In this document: positions 55,515-63,579 of the stretch, piece by piece
Layout: every line of letters starts with the position of its first letter
How positions within the stretch are numbered: position 1 is the first letter of the stretch
Source: Lutibacter agarilyticus
GTDB lineage: Bacteria > Bacteroidota > Bacteroidia > Flavobacteriales > Flavobacteriaceae
NCBI RefSeq assembly: GCF_900188235.1
Contig: NZ_FZNT01000006.1
Coordinates: 186,001 to 250,000, forward strand
Reading direction: 5' to 3'
DNA length: 64,000 bases
The notes under the pieces: model-generated
What the model saw: the letters and a program-made list of their open reading frames with translations, nothing else
What the model was told of the DNA's origin: nothing
Databases searched by the model: none
Made by a program: the position numbers and the translations under genes

Positions 55515-55961
55515 TTATTTTATTCCTCTTATTTTTGTCAAAAACGTACTCATTAATCTTGTTATATTCATTTTCGGTTTTTCATTATTTGGGTCTTTTA
55601 GCCAAAATCCGCAAACATTACAAATGACCTCATTTTTGTAGGTGACTTTTTCATTATTAGAATTGTAAGCTTTAATTAAAATACCAAAACTCCCTCCACT
55701 TGATTCATTAGTATATTTTACTTTATCCCTTCTAATTTTATCAGAATAACATCTTGGACATCTTTCTTTTTCATCAATCAATTTTGATTTAGGATTTTCC
55801 TCAATCAATTTTTCAATTCTGTACTCGGTTAATCCTCTTTTAAATAGAATCTTTTTAATCTTTTCTTGAGAATTTTTCAAGTATGTATCAAGCTTATATT
55901 TAGCAAAAAAAGCTAGTTCATAATCATCAAAATCAGAAAGGTATTTATCTATTTTACTCAT
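55515..55961 (-). CDS. Zinc-ribbon protein
   Basis: A 148-residue soluble protein with two Cys pairs, RCPRCYSDKIRR (about residue 69) and CNVCGFWL (about 113), forming a likely zinc ribbon. The N-terminal region is helical (ELAFFAKYKLDTYLKNSQEK). Sole gene of C34; unknown role. Confidence 0.65.
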   Translation of the reverse strand: MSKIDKYLSDFDDYELAFFAKYKLDTYLKNSQEKIKKILFKRGLTEYRIEKLIEENPKSKLIDEKERCPRCYSDKIRRDKVKYTNESSGGSFGILIKAYNSNNEKVTYKNEVICNVCGFWLKDPNNEKPKMNITRLMSTFLTKIRGIK

Positions 55962-55978
55962 TTATCGTAATTGTGGGC

Positions 55979-56100
55979 AACGGGATTTTATATGATTTGT
56001 GCGACTGGAAAATCGGAGATTTTTCTGCCGTAGCAAATCGTTAGTTGAATGTTTGTCGTTTGTGTTAGTTCGAATGTAAGCATAAATTATATGAGGTGTT
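55979..56100 (-). repeat. attC-like site S35 (family A, ATATG arm)
   Basis: 122 bp, with the compensated TATATG/ATATGA arms. C34 ends: GTTGCCCACA ... TGTGGGCAAC. Confidence 0.9.
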
Positions 56101-56209
56101 AACTAATTTGCGACACGTTCTGCTGATTATTTAATTTTAGTGATTACTAAGTTTTATCATTCTAGTTTTATTTTAGTTAGAATTTTACAAATTCATTGTA
56201 ATTTTTGGT

Positions 56210-56698
56210 TTAATTTATCGTTAGTGTTCGTCCAACTTTAAAAGATTTATATTGATAGTAATCAACTTTTATTAAAAAATATAAATTTTTAAATACAATA
56301 TTGTCATTGTTTTCTTTCCAGCTATTCGCATACAACCAATTATAATCAACAAACCATTTATTCTTGAACTTATCAATTGAAATCAATTCTTTTGATTTAG
56401 AGATTACGTTAAATTCTAACTTATTTAATTTAGGTCCTCCGCCTAATCCCCATAAAGATTCAATTCCAGGATTTTCCTTTTTTTCTATTTCAATTTGTTT
56501 CAAATACTCATTATAATCTTTTCTTAAACTAATTGAGAAATAATCAATTGAGTTAATGTTTGTCTCTTTAGTTATTTTTCTACTATTAGTTAAGATGATG
56601 TAATCATCGCTGCTATTATCAAGAATGAAGTATGCATCTCTTTTTTGAGAAAAACATAAAACTGAAAAAAGTAATAAGGTAAATGAAATCTTTTTCAT
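56210..56698 (-). CDS. Hypothetical exported protein
   Basis: About 162 residues from ATG 56698 with a signal peptide (MKKISFTLLLFSVLCFSQKR). No domain recognised. Sole gene of C35. About 100 bp between the gene and site S35 begin with GCGACACGTTCTGCTGA, the start of the shared non-coding module. Confidence 0.6.
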   Translation of the reverse strand: MKKISFTLLLFSVLCFSQKRDAYFILDNSSDDYIILTNSRKITKETNINSIDYFSISLRKDYNEYLKQIEIEKKENPGIESLWGLGGGPKLNKLEFNVISKSKELISIDKFKNKWFVDYNWLYANSWKENNDNIVFKNLYFLIKVDYYQYKSFKVGRTLTIN

Positions 56699-56794
56699 AT
56701 TTCTTTTGATTGAATTATTATTTCTGAAATCAAAAATCATTCCGTTAATATTATTCAGTTTTTTAATTCCGTTTTCAATCGAGCAATTTTAGTT

Positions 56795-56918
56795 AACGAC
56801 TTAGAGTATGAAAAGTAGCGCAAAAACAACAGTAAATTTCAGATTAGTAAATTGGTTTAAAAACACAAAATTAGGTAAATGGCTTGGCAAAATAAAGCTA
56901 TTTTTTATACGCAGTGTT
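56795..56918 (-). repeat. attC-like site S36 (diverged family B)
   Basis: 124 bp. Arms GAGTATGAAAAGTAGC and AGCTATTTTTTATACGC pair, but the centre is unlike any other copy. C35 ends: GTTAACTAA ... TTAGTTAAC. Confidence 0.75.
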
Positions 56919-56954
56919 GCCCACAGTAAACTTTTATCATTTCTAATCAAACCG

Positions 56955-57116
56955 TTTCAATTTTTATTCAACGTTGTTGATTTGCTATTTTTCATAATCG
57001 TATCGTTTTTTTCAGGCAATGCAATTTCAAAATCTGAAGATTCAGATGATGATTTTTCATACATTGTTTGGGTTTCCGTTTTATTATCAATATTTTCGTT
57101 TTGGGTGTTTTCTTGA
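56955..57116 (+). CDS. Possible small two-helix membrane protein
   Basis: A plus-strand frame that runs without interruption through site S36; only the part after about 56940 is specific to cassette C36. It has two hydrophobic segments (VDLLFFIIVSFFSG and YIVWVSVLLSIFSFWVF) around an acidic SEDSDDD stretch. The start codon is unclear and the listed start is approximate. It may be a chance frame. Confidence 0.3.
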   Translation, partial: FQFLFNVVDLLFFIIVSFFSGNAISKSEDSDDDFSYIVWVSVLLSIFSFWVFS

Positions 57117-57204
57117 TAAATATATATAATACTTAAAAATTTCATTTCCTAAATCATTCATAGTTCACAATTTCAAATAATCACTAAATTTAAAAACCAA
57201 CATT

Positions 57205-57438
57205 ATGTCAAAAAATAAAAAAAACACTCCGTTAAGTTCTGAATCTGTCATAAATAATAATCCTATTCAAATTTTCGTTGAAGGTAATTGGATTCGATAT
57301 GTTAATCTAACCGATAATCTTTCTTTTATGATTTCTCACGATAATTTCATTAAAATGTATAATGATTTTATGGAAAATCACTCAACATCACTTGATGGTA
57401 GCGAGTTCCAAAGGTTTGTTATTTCTAAACGTAAATAA
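57205..57438 (+). CDS. Small hypothetical protein with duplicated N-terminus (1)
   Basis: A 77-residue protein beginning MSKNKKNTPLSSES. The same 14 residues and a near-identical leader (aaaaaccaacattATG) start the next gene. The rest (IQIFVEGNWIRYVNLTDNL) is unique. It is on the plus strand, against the array. Confidence 0.55.
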   Translation: MSKNKKNTPLSSESVINNNPIQIFVEGNWIRYVNLTDNLSFMISHDNFIKMYNDFMENHSTSLDGSEFQRFVISKRK

Positions 57439-57473
57439 TCTGATAATAAAATTAATAATTAAAAACCACCATT

Positions 57474-57704
57474 ATGTCAAAAAACAAAAAAAACACTCCG
57501 TTAAGTTCTGAATCAAATAAAGTTGAATATCACGAATTTAATCCTCAATTTAAAGAAATTTCCGATAATATAATGGCAGATTATAAGGAATTACTCATAT
57601 TAGATAAAATATTAACTCAAATCAAAGAAAATAAAGAACTTTTCAAAAAGCATAATTTTACATTGGAGTTTTCAGATGGTGAAGAAACTCAACAACTTAT
57701 TTAG
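57474..57704 (+). CDS. Small hypothetical protein with duplicated N-terminus (2)
   Basis: A 76-residue protein with the same MSKNKKNTPLSSES start and a different, acidic helical body. It overlaps the end of the convergent minus-strand gene by 8 bp. The pair looks like two bodies attached to one shared expression header. Confidence 0.55.
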   Translation: MSKNKKNTPLSSESNKVEYHEFNPQFKEISDNIMADYKELLILDKILTQIKENKELFKKHNFTLEFSDGEETQQLI

Positions 57705-57957
57705 GTATTTTTTTCATATCCTCCATAAATTCAAAACAACAAAAATCATCAAATAATAATCCAACTGAACCATTATCGGTATTTAACTCTGCGGTAATGG
57801 TTCCTTTTGTCTTGTCTTCACATTTACTACATTCCATCTCCTTAAACATTTCTTTAATCTGTAATAAAGTATTCTTAACTAACTTTTTCTTAGTTAAATC
57901 ATTTTCAATATTATCAGTCGGTATTACAATTATATTTATTCTTTCTTCACTTTCCAT
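57697..57957 (-). CDS. Small hypothetical protein with Cys pair
   Basis: An 86-residue soluble protein (MESEERINIIVIPTDNIEN ...) with CSKC near residue 39 and FCCFEF near the C-terminus. It is the only gene of C36 in the usual array direction. No family recognised. Confidence 0.55.
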   Translation of the reverse strand: MESEERINIIVIPTDNIENDLTKKKLVKNTLLQIKEMFKEMECSKCEDKTKGTITAELNTDNGSVGLLFDDFCCFEFMEDMKKIPK

Positions 57958-57975
57958 AGTATTCGTATTGTGGGC

Positions 57976-58100
57976 AACGTGATTGTGTATGAATAGTTTT
58001 GGTTAAAAAGTTAAATTATTCGGAATAAAAACCTACACAATGTAATGGGAAACAGTAAATAGATTGAAGCACAAAGCCAAAATTATTTATACACGTTGTT
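57976..58100 (-). repeat. attC-like site S37 (diverged family C)
   Basis: 125 bp. Outer arms GTGTATGAATAGTTTTGG and CCAAAATTATTTATACAC pair over most of their length. The centre differs from S9, S16 and S27. C36 ends: GTTGCCCACA ... TGTGGGCAAC. Confidence 0.8.
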
Positions 58101-58212
58101 GCAAAACGTTGTGTAGTTATGTCTTATCTCAATATTTTTAAAATAATTATTCTTTCTATTTTAGTTATATCCAATTCTGTGTATATTTTTTACTGCCTTA
58201 AACTACTAATAT

Positions 58213-58650
58213 TCAACTTCCGCAATAGAGGTTCAAAATTCCAAGAATCCCAAGCAATAGAGTCGACACTGCTGCCACAAATGAAAACATCACTAAAAGA
58301 TTATCTTTAATCTCCATATTTCTTATTCTTGCTTTATCGTTTTTAATTTTTTGAGTATATCCACCATCTTGTAATAAAACTTCTCCATCCATATTTATTG
58401 TGTAATGTTTAGTCGGGTTTCCATTACCATCTCCTTGAATCTCAATTCGCACCATATTATCTCTTTCTAACTTATCTAATACATTTAAAACATCTTGATT
58501 AGATATAATTATACTTTTTGGTTTTGAATATTCTATTGGTATTTTAAAGCTACAATGATATGCGAGTTTTCGATTATCATTCAGATAATTCAGAACAGAA
58601 TCTAATTTTTCTGTTGCAGTAGGTTTTGTTTTTAAATTTCTCTCAATCAT
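58213..58650 (-). CDS. Hypothetical protein with C-terminal membrane helix
   Basis: A 145-residue protein with a soluble N-terminal part resembling a winged-helix fold (NQDVLNVLDKLERDNMVRIE), then a basic stretch and one C-terminal transmembrane helix. Sole gene of C37. Confidence 0.6.
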   Translation of the reverse strand: MIERNLKTKPTATEKLDSVLNYLNDNRKLAYHCSFKIPIEYSKPKSIIISNQDVLNVLDKLERDNMVRIEIQGDGNGNPTKHYTINMDGEVLLQDGGYTQKIKNDKARIRNMEIKDNLLVMFSFVAAVSTLLLGILGILNLYCGS

Positions 58651-58692
58651 ATTCTAATTTTTCCTTCCTTACTCATAGCTTAAATGTTTTGC

Positions 58693-58814
58693 AACGGGTT
58701 TTTATATGATTTGTGCGACTGGAAAATCGGAGATTTTTCGGTGGTAGCAAATCGTTAGTTGAATGTTTGTCGTTTGTACTAGTTCAAATTTAAGCATAAA
58801 TTATATGAGGTGTT
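58693..58814 (-). repeat. attC-like site S38 (family A, ATATG arm)
   Basis: 122 bp, compensated arms as in S14. C37 ends: GTTGCAAAACGTT ... AATGTTTTGCAAC. Confidence 0.9.
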
Positions 58815-58823
58815 GCCACATCG

Positions 58824-59213
58824 TTATTTTTTCAATCTGAAAGTTTCAATCGTTTTTTTATCATTCAATTCTAAAATTATCAAACTATCTTGTAATTCAA
58901 GAATCTTGTGGTAAATCGTATCTCCGACATTTATTGTTTTCAAGTATTCATTCAATTTTCTCTCATTATTATTTATAATCTCAATAGAATCAATAATCGT
59001 ATAATAGCAAATATCCTCTGCAGGTAAAGTCATTTTTTTATAAAATCCTAACTGATTTTTTCGTACACTTATTCCATTCAGAGTATCATTATCATTTTTC
59101 CATTCTCCTCGATTTAGTATTATCTTTTTATCTCTTTCTGTTTTGATGATTTCATCTGATTTACATCCAATTAGTAGGGTGAAAACTAGAATCATTAATA
59201 TTATTTTTTTCAT
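58824..59213 (-). CDS. Small lipoprotein
   Basis: About 129 residues from ATG 59213 with a lipoprotein signal (MKKIILMILVFTLLIGCKS). The frame continues upstream into site S39 but that part is attC sequence. No domain recognised. Sole gene of C38. Confidence 0.65.
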   Translation of the reverse strand: MKKIILMILVFTLLIGCKSDEIIKTERDKKIILNRGEWKNDNDTLNGISVRKNQLGFYKKMTLPAEDICYYTIIDSIEIINNNERKLNEYLKTINVGDTIYHKILELQDSLIILELNDKKTIETFRLKK

Positions 59214-59230
59214 TTTCGGCAATGTGTGGC

Positions 59231-59352
59231 AACGGGCTTTTATAAGATTTGTGCGACTGGAAAATCGGAGATTTTTCGGACGTAGCAAATCGTTTGTTGA
59301 ATGTTTGTCGTTTGTTCTAGTTCAAATTTAAGCATAAATTTTATGAGTTGTT
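59231..59352 (-). repeat. attC-like site S39 (family A)
   Basis: 122 bp. C38 ends: GTTGCCACA ... TGTGGCAAC. C39 begins GTTGCCAAAC. Confidence 0.92.
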
Positions 59353-59362
59353 GCCAAACGTT

Positions 59363-59788
59363 TTAATCTATTCTTGTATAATTATGAAAGTTGCCTCTTG
59401 GTAAATAAATCAAAGTCATATTTTTATCTGTAAGATAATCTAACTCATATTCTAACGTGTCAGATTTATTCGTTAACGTTAGACTTTTAATTTTATTTTC
59501 AATCGTTTTATCAATTATCTGATAATCATAAATATCAGTTGAATCTGTTATTTCATTTTTGTATTGAAAAATCCATTGAAATCCATCAATTTTAACTGTC
59601 GCTAAAGAATCCTCTGAATGAATCCATAATCCATTTGTAATTTTCAGTAGAATTATTGAATCCTTTAATTTCAACTCATATCGCTTATTTATCGAATCAT
59701 TTTTTACTCCACTAGCAAAACTATATAAATATCCGATTCCTAAAATAAACAATCCAATAATCATAAATATTAAGTTTTTTATTTTCAT
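59363..59788 (-). CDS. Hypothetical membrane-anchored protein
   Basis: About 141 residues from ATG 59788 with one N-terminal hydrophobic helix (LIFMIIGLFILGIGYLYSF) and a beta-rich extracytoplasmic part. Sole gene of C39. Family unknown. Confidence 0.62.
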   Translation of the reverse strand: MKIKNLIFMIIGLFILGIGYLYSFASGVKNDSINKRYELKLKDSIILLKITNGLWIHSEDSLATVKIDGFQWIFQYKNEITDSTDIYDYQIIDKTIENKIKSLTLTNKSDTLEYELDYLTDKNMTLIYLPRGNFHNYTRID

Positions 59789-59801
59789 CGTAATGTTTGG
59801 C

Positions 59802-59924
59802 AACGGGCTTTTATAAGATTTGTGCGGTTTAAAAATACGATATTTTTCAGCCGTAGCAAATAGTTTGTTTAATATTTTAAATTTTCTATTAGTTCGAATT
59901 ATAGCATAAATTTTATGAGTTGTT
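59802..59924 (-). repeat. attC-like site S40 (family A, diverged centre)
   Basis: 123 bp. The ends are standard but the centre (GGTTTAAAAATACGATATTT) differs. C39 ends: GTTGCCAAACGTT ... AATGTTTGGCAAC. Confidence 0.88.
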
Positions 59925-59932
59925 GTAAAGCG

Positions 59933-60451
59933 TTAATCTATTCCTTTAATATTATTCAATGTTTCAGTTTTCATTATGTCTAATTCCATTTCATAATTAT
60001 ATTTAGGTAAAAAGACCCAATATTTTTCTGCGTTATTAAAATCTCTTTCTAATTGGATATTTAATGTGTCATTTTTTGAAATTATACTTACTAAATATTT
60101 TGTCTCTGGATGAGAATGATTATTGAAATAAAAACTATTCACATTTGATAAATCTGTTAAAAGTTCTTTATTATTCAAGTTTTTTTCTTCTTTTCCATTT
60201 ATTAATATTTTTGAATCGTTTTTAAGAGCAAATTCTGATTTTTCAATTATTTCATTTCTCAATGAAGTACTTATTATCATATTCAATCCAATTATCATAA
60301 AGACCATAAAAACTATAAAAGCTATTCCAAACAATGTATTGTTCTTTGGTTTTGAATCAGAGAAGAAAGCTATTCCAAGTAATCCAATGAAAAATATTGC
60401 TAAATATATAAACAATAAATTTTCTCTTACCTCTATCAAAAACTCAATCAT
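59933..60451 (-). CDS. Hypothetical two-helix membrane protein
   Basis: A 172-residue protein with two hydrophobic helices (about residues 10-29 and 40-62) and a soluble C-terminal part. Sole gene of C40. Family unknown. Confidence 0.62.
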   Translation of the reverse strand: MIEFLIEVRENLLFIYLAIFFIGLLGIAFFSDSKPKNNTLFGIAFIVFMVFMIIGLNMIISTSLRNEIIEKSEFALKNDSKILINGKEEKNLNNKELLTDLSNVNSFYFNNHSHPETKYLVSIISKNDTLNIQLERDFNNAEKYWVFLPKYNYEMELDIMKTETLNNIKGID

Positions 60452-60478
60452 ATTAAGATTTTTTTCGTAATGCTTTAC

Positions 60479-60600
60479 AACGGGTTTGAATATGCTTTGT
60501 GCGTTTGGAAAATCGGAGATTTTTCGGACGTAGCAAATTGTTTATTGGATGTTTGTCGTTTGTACTAGTTCAAATTTAAGCATAAAATATATGCGGTGTT
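60479..60600 (-). repeat. attC-like site S41 (family A variant)
   Basis: 122 bp. Left arm GAATATGCTTTGTGC, right arm GCATAAAATATATGCGG, again changed together. C40 ends: GTTGTAAAGC ... GCTTTACAAC. Confidence 0.88.
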
Positions 60601-60622
60601 GCCTGCTGTGTTTTTCGAATCA

Positions 60623-61168
60623 TTACTCGTATTTATCAGGTGTAATTGAAATTAATAAAAGAAACTCTCCGTTTTTATCTTTGTAATGATAATTTATAGT
60701 CATTTTATTTTCTCGTTGAATCTCCATTTGTGGAGTCGTTTTAACGGAGTTAGTTAATGTTGGTTCAAGAAAATTTCTCATATCCTCTGTGTTAACATCT
60801 GCTTTTTCAAGATTTATAAGAGTGTAGTTATATTGAAAAATATTCTCAGGAAGTGAAATCGAATTATCTAAACGAGTTTCGGAATCTACCATAATTGGAC
60901 AAGATTCATTTATCAGACTTGCAACTTCCATCATTTGTTTATCAAAAGTTGGTTTGAATAGAAAATTTTGAACAGCGAAATATGAAACTGCAAAAGCAAT
61001 AATTCCAATAACGACACTTGTAATTTTTTTCTTATTATTTTTTAATTCTGTTTCTTGAATAGGAGGGGTTTCTATTTTAATATTCGGTAATTCGAATCCA
61101 CATTGTTTACAATATTTACTATTTATCGAATTTTCAGTTTCACAGTTTGTGCAAATTTTGTTTGTCAT
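60623..61168 (-). CDS. Zinc-ribbon, single-helix membrane protein
   Basis: A 181-residue protein beginning with a double zinc ribbon (ICTNCETENSINSKYCKQCG), then one transmembrane helix (about residues 49-67) and a C-terminal domain. This layout is common in uncharacterised envelope proteins. Sole gene of C41. Confidence 0.7.
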   Translation of the reverse strand: MTNKICTNCETENSINSKYCKQCGFELPNIKIETPPIQETELKNNKKKITSVVIGIIAFAVSYFAVQNFLFKPTFDKQMMEVASLINESCPIMVDSETRLDNSISLPENIFQYNYTLINLEKADVNTEDMRNFLEPTLTNSVKTTPQMEIQRENKMTINYHYKDKNGEFLLLISITPDKYE

Positions 61169-61213
61169 TAGATGTTTAATTTTCAGATTTAATTTTTTTC
61201 CGACATTGCAGGC

Positions 61214-61335
61214 AACGGGCTTTTATAAGATTTGTGCGACTGGAAAATCGGAGATTTTTCGGACGTAGCAAATTTTTGTTGAATGTTTGTCGGTTTGTAC
61301 TAGTTCAAATTTGAGCATAAATTTTATGAGGTGTT
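61214..61335 (-). repeat. attC-like site S42 (family A)
   Basis: 122 bp. C41 ends: GTTGCCTGC ... GCAGGCAAC. C42 begins GTTGGCAAC. Confidence 0.9.
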
Positions 61336-61372
61336 GGCAACTGGCTTTTTTATTAGTTCGGTTAAATTTGAA

Positions 61373-62398
61373 TTAATTGCTTATAAGTTTTGTTTTATGA
61401 CAATAATCGTTCTCATTTAGACTGAATTCACCTTTCCAAATCTTTGTGTCACCAAATGCAAAATATTCATATTCTCCAGGAGGTAAATTAACCTTTATTA
61501 CACCTTTTTCTATATCGCAATTTAATATTGTTTCATCTTTCCAATATTCACTAATTTTGCCTAAATAAGAATAACCATTCTTGTGCTTTATAATTATATC
61601 TATTTTACTTCCTTCTTGAACTGTAGTGTAAAATATTTTTGATATTCCGCTATAAAATTCAGGAACTCTTTTTAATGGTTTGTCAGAAACAGCATAAATC
61701 AAAACATTTTCTTGTTTTCCTAATTTTGTTTCTATTGTCAAGGTTAGAAATGAAGATGAAGATTTTGTATTTATTACGGGATAGATTATGTTGTAATTTC
61801 CAATATAATTTATAACTTTTCCATTTAAGACTTGAAGGCATCTCTCATAATTAACTGCTTTGGGAGTTTCTTCAACGCTGGATTGAGCTTCGGAAATAAA
61901 AAAGCAATTGTACCAACCGTCAGAAAAAGTTAAAATATTCTTTAAATCTTTATTCTTATTCTCTTTGAAGTTTTTAATACCACTTTTCACAATCGCAGAA
62001 TATGTTTTTTTTGATTTATCGTGGAATTTAAAGAATTCATCTGTCACTTGATTTTGGCGATTTGTATAATTTCTGTAAGCTTTTTGTTGACTCAACCTTC
62101 TTTTTTGTTCGTAACTTAAGTTGTCATATCTAGCTTGCTTTTGAGCCATAACTCTCGCTAATAACTCTAAATTTACTGGAGCTACATATTTTCCATAGTC
62201 TGTTTTTCGGTTATTGTCTTCAGTGGAATATATTTCCCATTGATTTAATAGTGAATTATAGGTTTTGTATGCTATCATTTCGCCGGATTCATTAAAAAAC
62301 TCATATCGATTATATAATGAATTATATTTTTGAACAACGCTTTGAGAAAAGCAAAATGAAAGGTTTAAAAATATCAAAAGATAAAGAGTGAATTTCAT
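61373..62398 (-). CDS. Hypothetical exported protein
   Basis: About 341 residues from ATG 62398, which gives a clean signal peptide (MKFTLYLLIFLNLSFCFSQ) and a 13 bp gap after the upstream gene. The N-terminus has YNSLYNRYEFFNESGEMIAY and YNSLLNQWEIYS, two copies of a short YNSLxNxxE repeat. The C-terminal part looks beta-rich with PPGEYEYFAFGDTKIWKG. Second gene of C42. Confidence 0.65.
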   Translation of the reverse strand: MKFTLYLLIFLNLSFCFSQSVVQKYNSLYNRYEFFNESGEMIAYKTYNSLLNQWEIYSTEDNNRKTDYGKYVAPVNLELLARVMAQKQARYDNLSYEQKRRLSQQKAYRNYTNRQNQVTDEFFKFHDKSKKTYSAIVKSGIKNFKENKNKDLKNILTFSDGWYNCFFISEAQSSVEETPKAVNYERCLQVLNGKVINYIGNYNIIYPVINTKSSSSFLTLTIETKLGKQENVLIYAVSDKPLKRVPEFYSGISKIFYTTVQEGSKIDIIIKHKNGYSYLGKISEYWKDETILNCDIEKGVIKVNLPPGEYEYFAFGDTKIWKGEFSLNENDYCHKTKLISN

Positions 62399-62411
62399 AA
62401 GAAGTTTTTTA

Positions 62412-62678
62412 TTAATTGTCGTTAGTGTTTTTATTTTCAATTTTTTGTATGATATCCTCTACATCTTGAATAAAAAATTTTGTTATGTGAGATTCCTCTT
62501 TGATTCCTAAATGGTATTTGAGAAGCTGATAATTATCAATTATTCTTTGTGTTTGATATTGAATAATCGATTCAATTGTTTCGCGATTCTTTATGGTTTT
62601 AGCCTTATTCTTTTCTATGGTTTTAACTTTAAGTAAGTAAATGTCTTTTTTCAGCTCTTCTAATTGTTTATATGTCAT
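62412..62678 (-). CDS. Small helical protein
   Basis: An 88-residue charged helical protein (MTYKQLEELKKDIYLLKVKT ...). First gene of C42, directly upstream of the exported protein. Unknown role. Confidence 0.55.
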   Translation of the reverse strand: MTYKQLEELKKDIYLLKVKTIEKNKAKTIKNRETIESIIQYQTQRIIDNYQLLKYHLGIKEESHITKFFIQDVEDIIQKIENKNTNDN

Positions 62679-62731
62679 CGGTGTATTTTAAGATAGATTA
62701 AACTTGGTTCTTCAGTTTTCAGCTTGTTGCC

Positions 62732-62856
62732 AACGGGCTTTTATAAGATTTGTGCGACTGGAAAATCGGAGATTTTTCGGTTGTAGCAAATCGATTAGTT
62801 AGAATGTTTGTCGTTTTAAATTAGTTTAAATTTAAGCATAAATTTTATGAGTTGTT
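62732..62856 (-). repeat. attC-like site S43 (family A)
   Basis: 125 bp. C42 ends: GTTGGCAAC ... GTTGCCAAC. C43 begins GTTGGCTGCTGGCA, nearly the same as the left end of C7. Confidence 0.9.
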
Positions 62857-62985
62857 GGCTGCTGGCACTTATTCATATTTATAATATTTTGTCGTTTCAC
62901 TCTATTTAAAAAACTTTATGCCGCTTTTGACTATTTTCATATACTTGTTTTTTTTAACCATAGTTGACTGTGATTATTTCTCATA

Positions 62986-63399
62986 CTAATATAAATCGAA
63001 TAAATATGAAATAAAAAAAAGAAATCCCATCATTATTAATAAAAATAAAAATTGTCTCATTTGTTGTTTGGAGCTCCATTCATAGTTTCCTCCTCTATCT
63101 AAAGGTATTCCTTCTTTTATGTAAGCTCTTCTCATAAACTGGTCATCTGTAGGCTCAGTAATCTTAGATTTTTTATTATTAGGATAAACAATCTGTTTTA
63201 TATCTAAATTCGAATATGCTAAGCAAACAGATTCTTTATAGTTATCCAAATTCTTTTTGCCTAACTTAGGTTGCCAACCTTTGTAATAATCAGAGAATCG
63301 TTTTGTACAATTAGGACACCAAGTTTGATTTTTATTCAGAATCTCAGTTAGATATTCACATTCTCCACATTTTATAAAATATCGTTTTTTGTCAGTCAT
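62986..63399 (-). CDS. Zinc-ribbon, C-terminal membrane-helix protein
   Basis: A 137-residue protein with two Cys pairs (KCGECEYL and WCPNCTKRF) near the N-terminus and one transmembrane helix at the C-terminus (about residues 117-135). Sole gene of C43. Confidence 0.62.
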   Translation of the reverse strand: MTDKKRYFIKCGECEYLTEILNKNQTWCPNCTKRFSDYYKGWQPKLGKKNLDNYKESVCLAYSNLDIKQIVYPNNKKSKITEPTDDQFMRRAYIKEGIPLDRGGNYEWSSKQQMRQFLFLLIMMGFLFFISYLFDLY

Positions 63400-63444
63400 T
63401 AATCTAAAATGTTATGTGTTTAGTTCGTTTCTCTGCTTGCTGCC

Positions 63445-63566
63445 AACGGGCTTTTATAAGATTTGTGCGACTGGAAAATCGGAGATTTTTCGGACGTAGC
63501 AAATTGTTTATTGAATGTTTGTCGTTTGTACTAAATCAAATTTAAGCATAAATTTTATGAGTTGTT
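63445..63566 (-). repeat. attC-like site S44 (family A)
   Basis: 122 bp. The C43 ends match only over GTTGGC.GC. C44 begins GTTGTACAACGT and continues past the window edge. Confidence 0.88.
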
Positions 63567-63579
63567 GTACAACGTATTT

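Noticed and set aside
58119..58310. A 63-residue plus-strand ORF in C37
   Set aside because: It overlaps the end of a better minus-strand gene and its second half is the antisense of a membrane helix.
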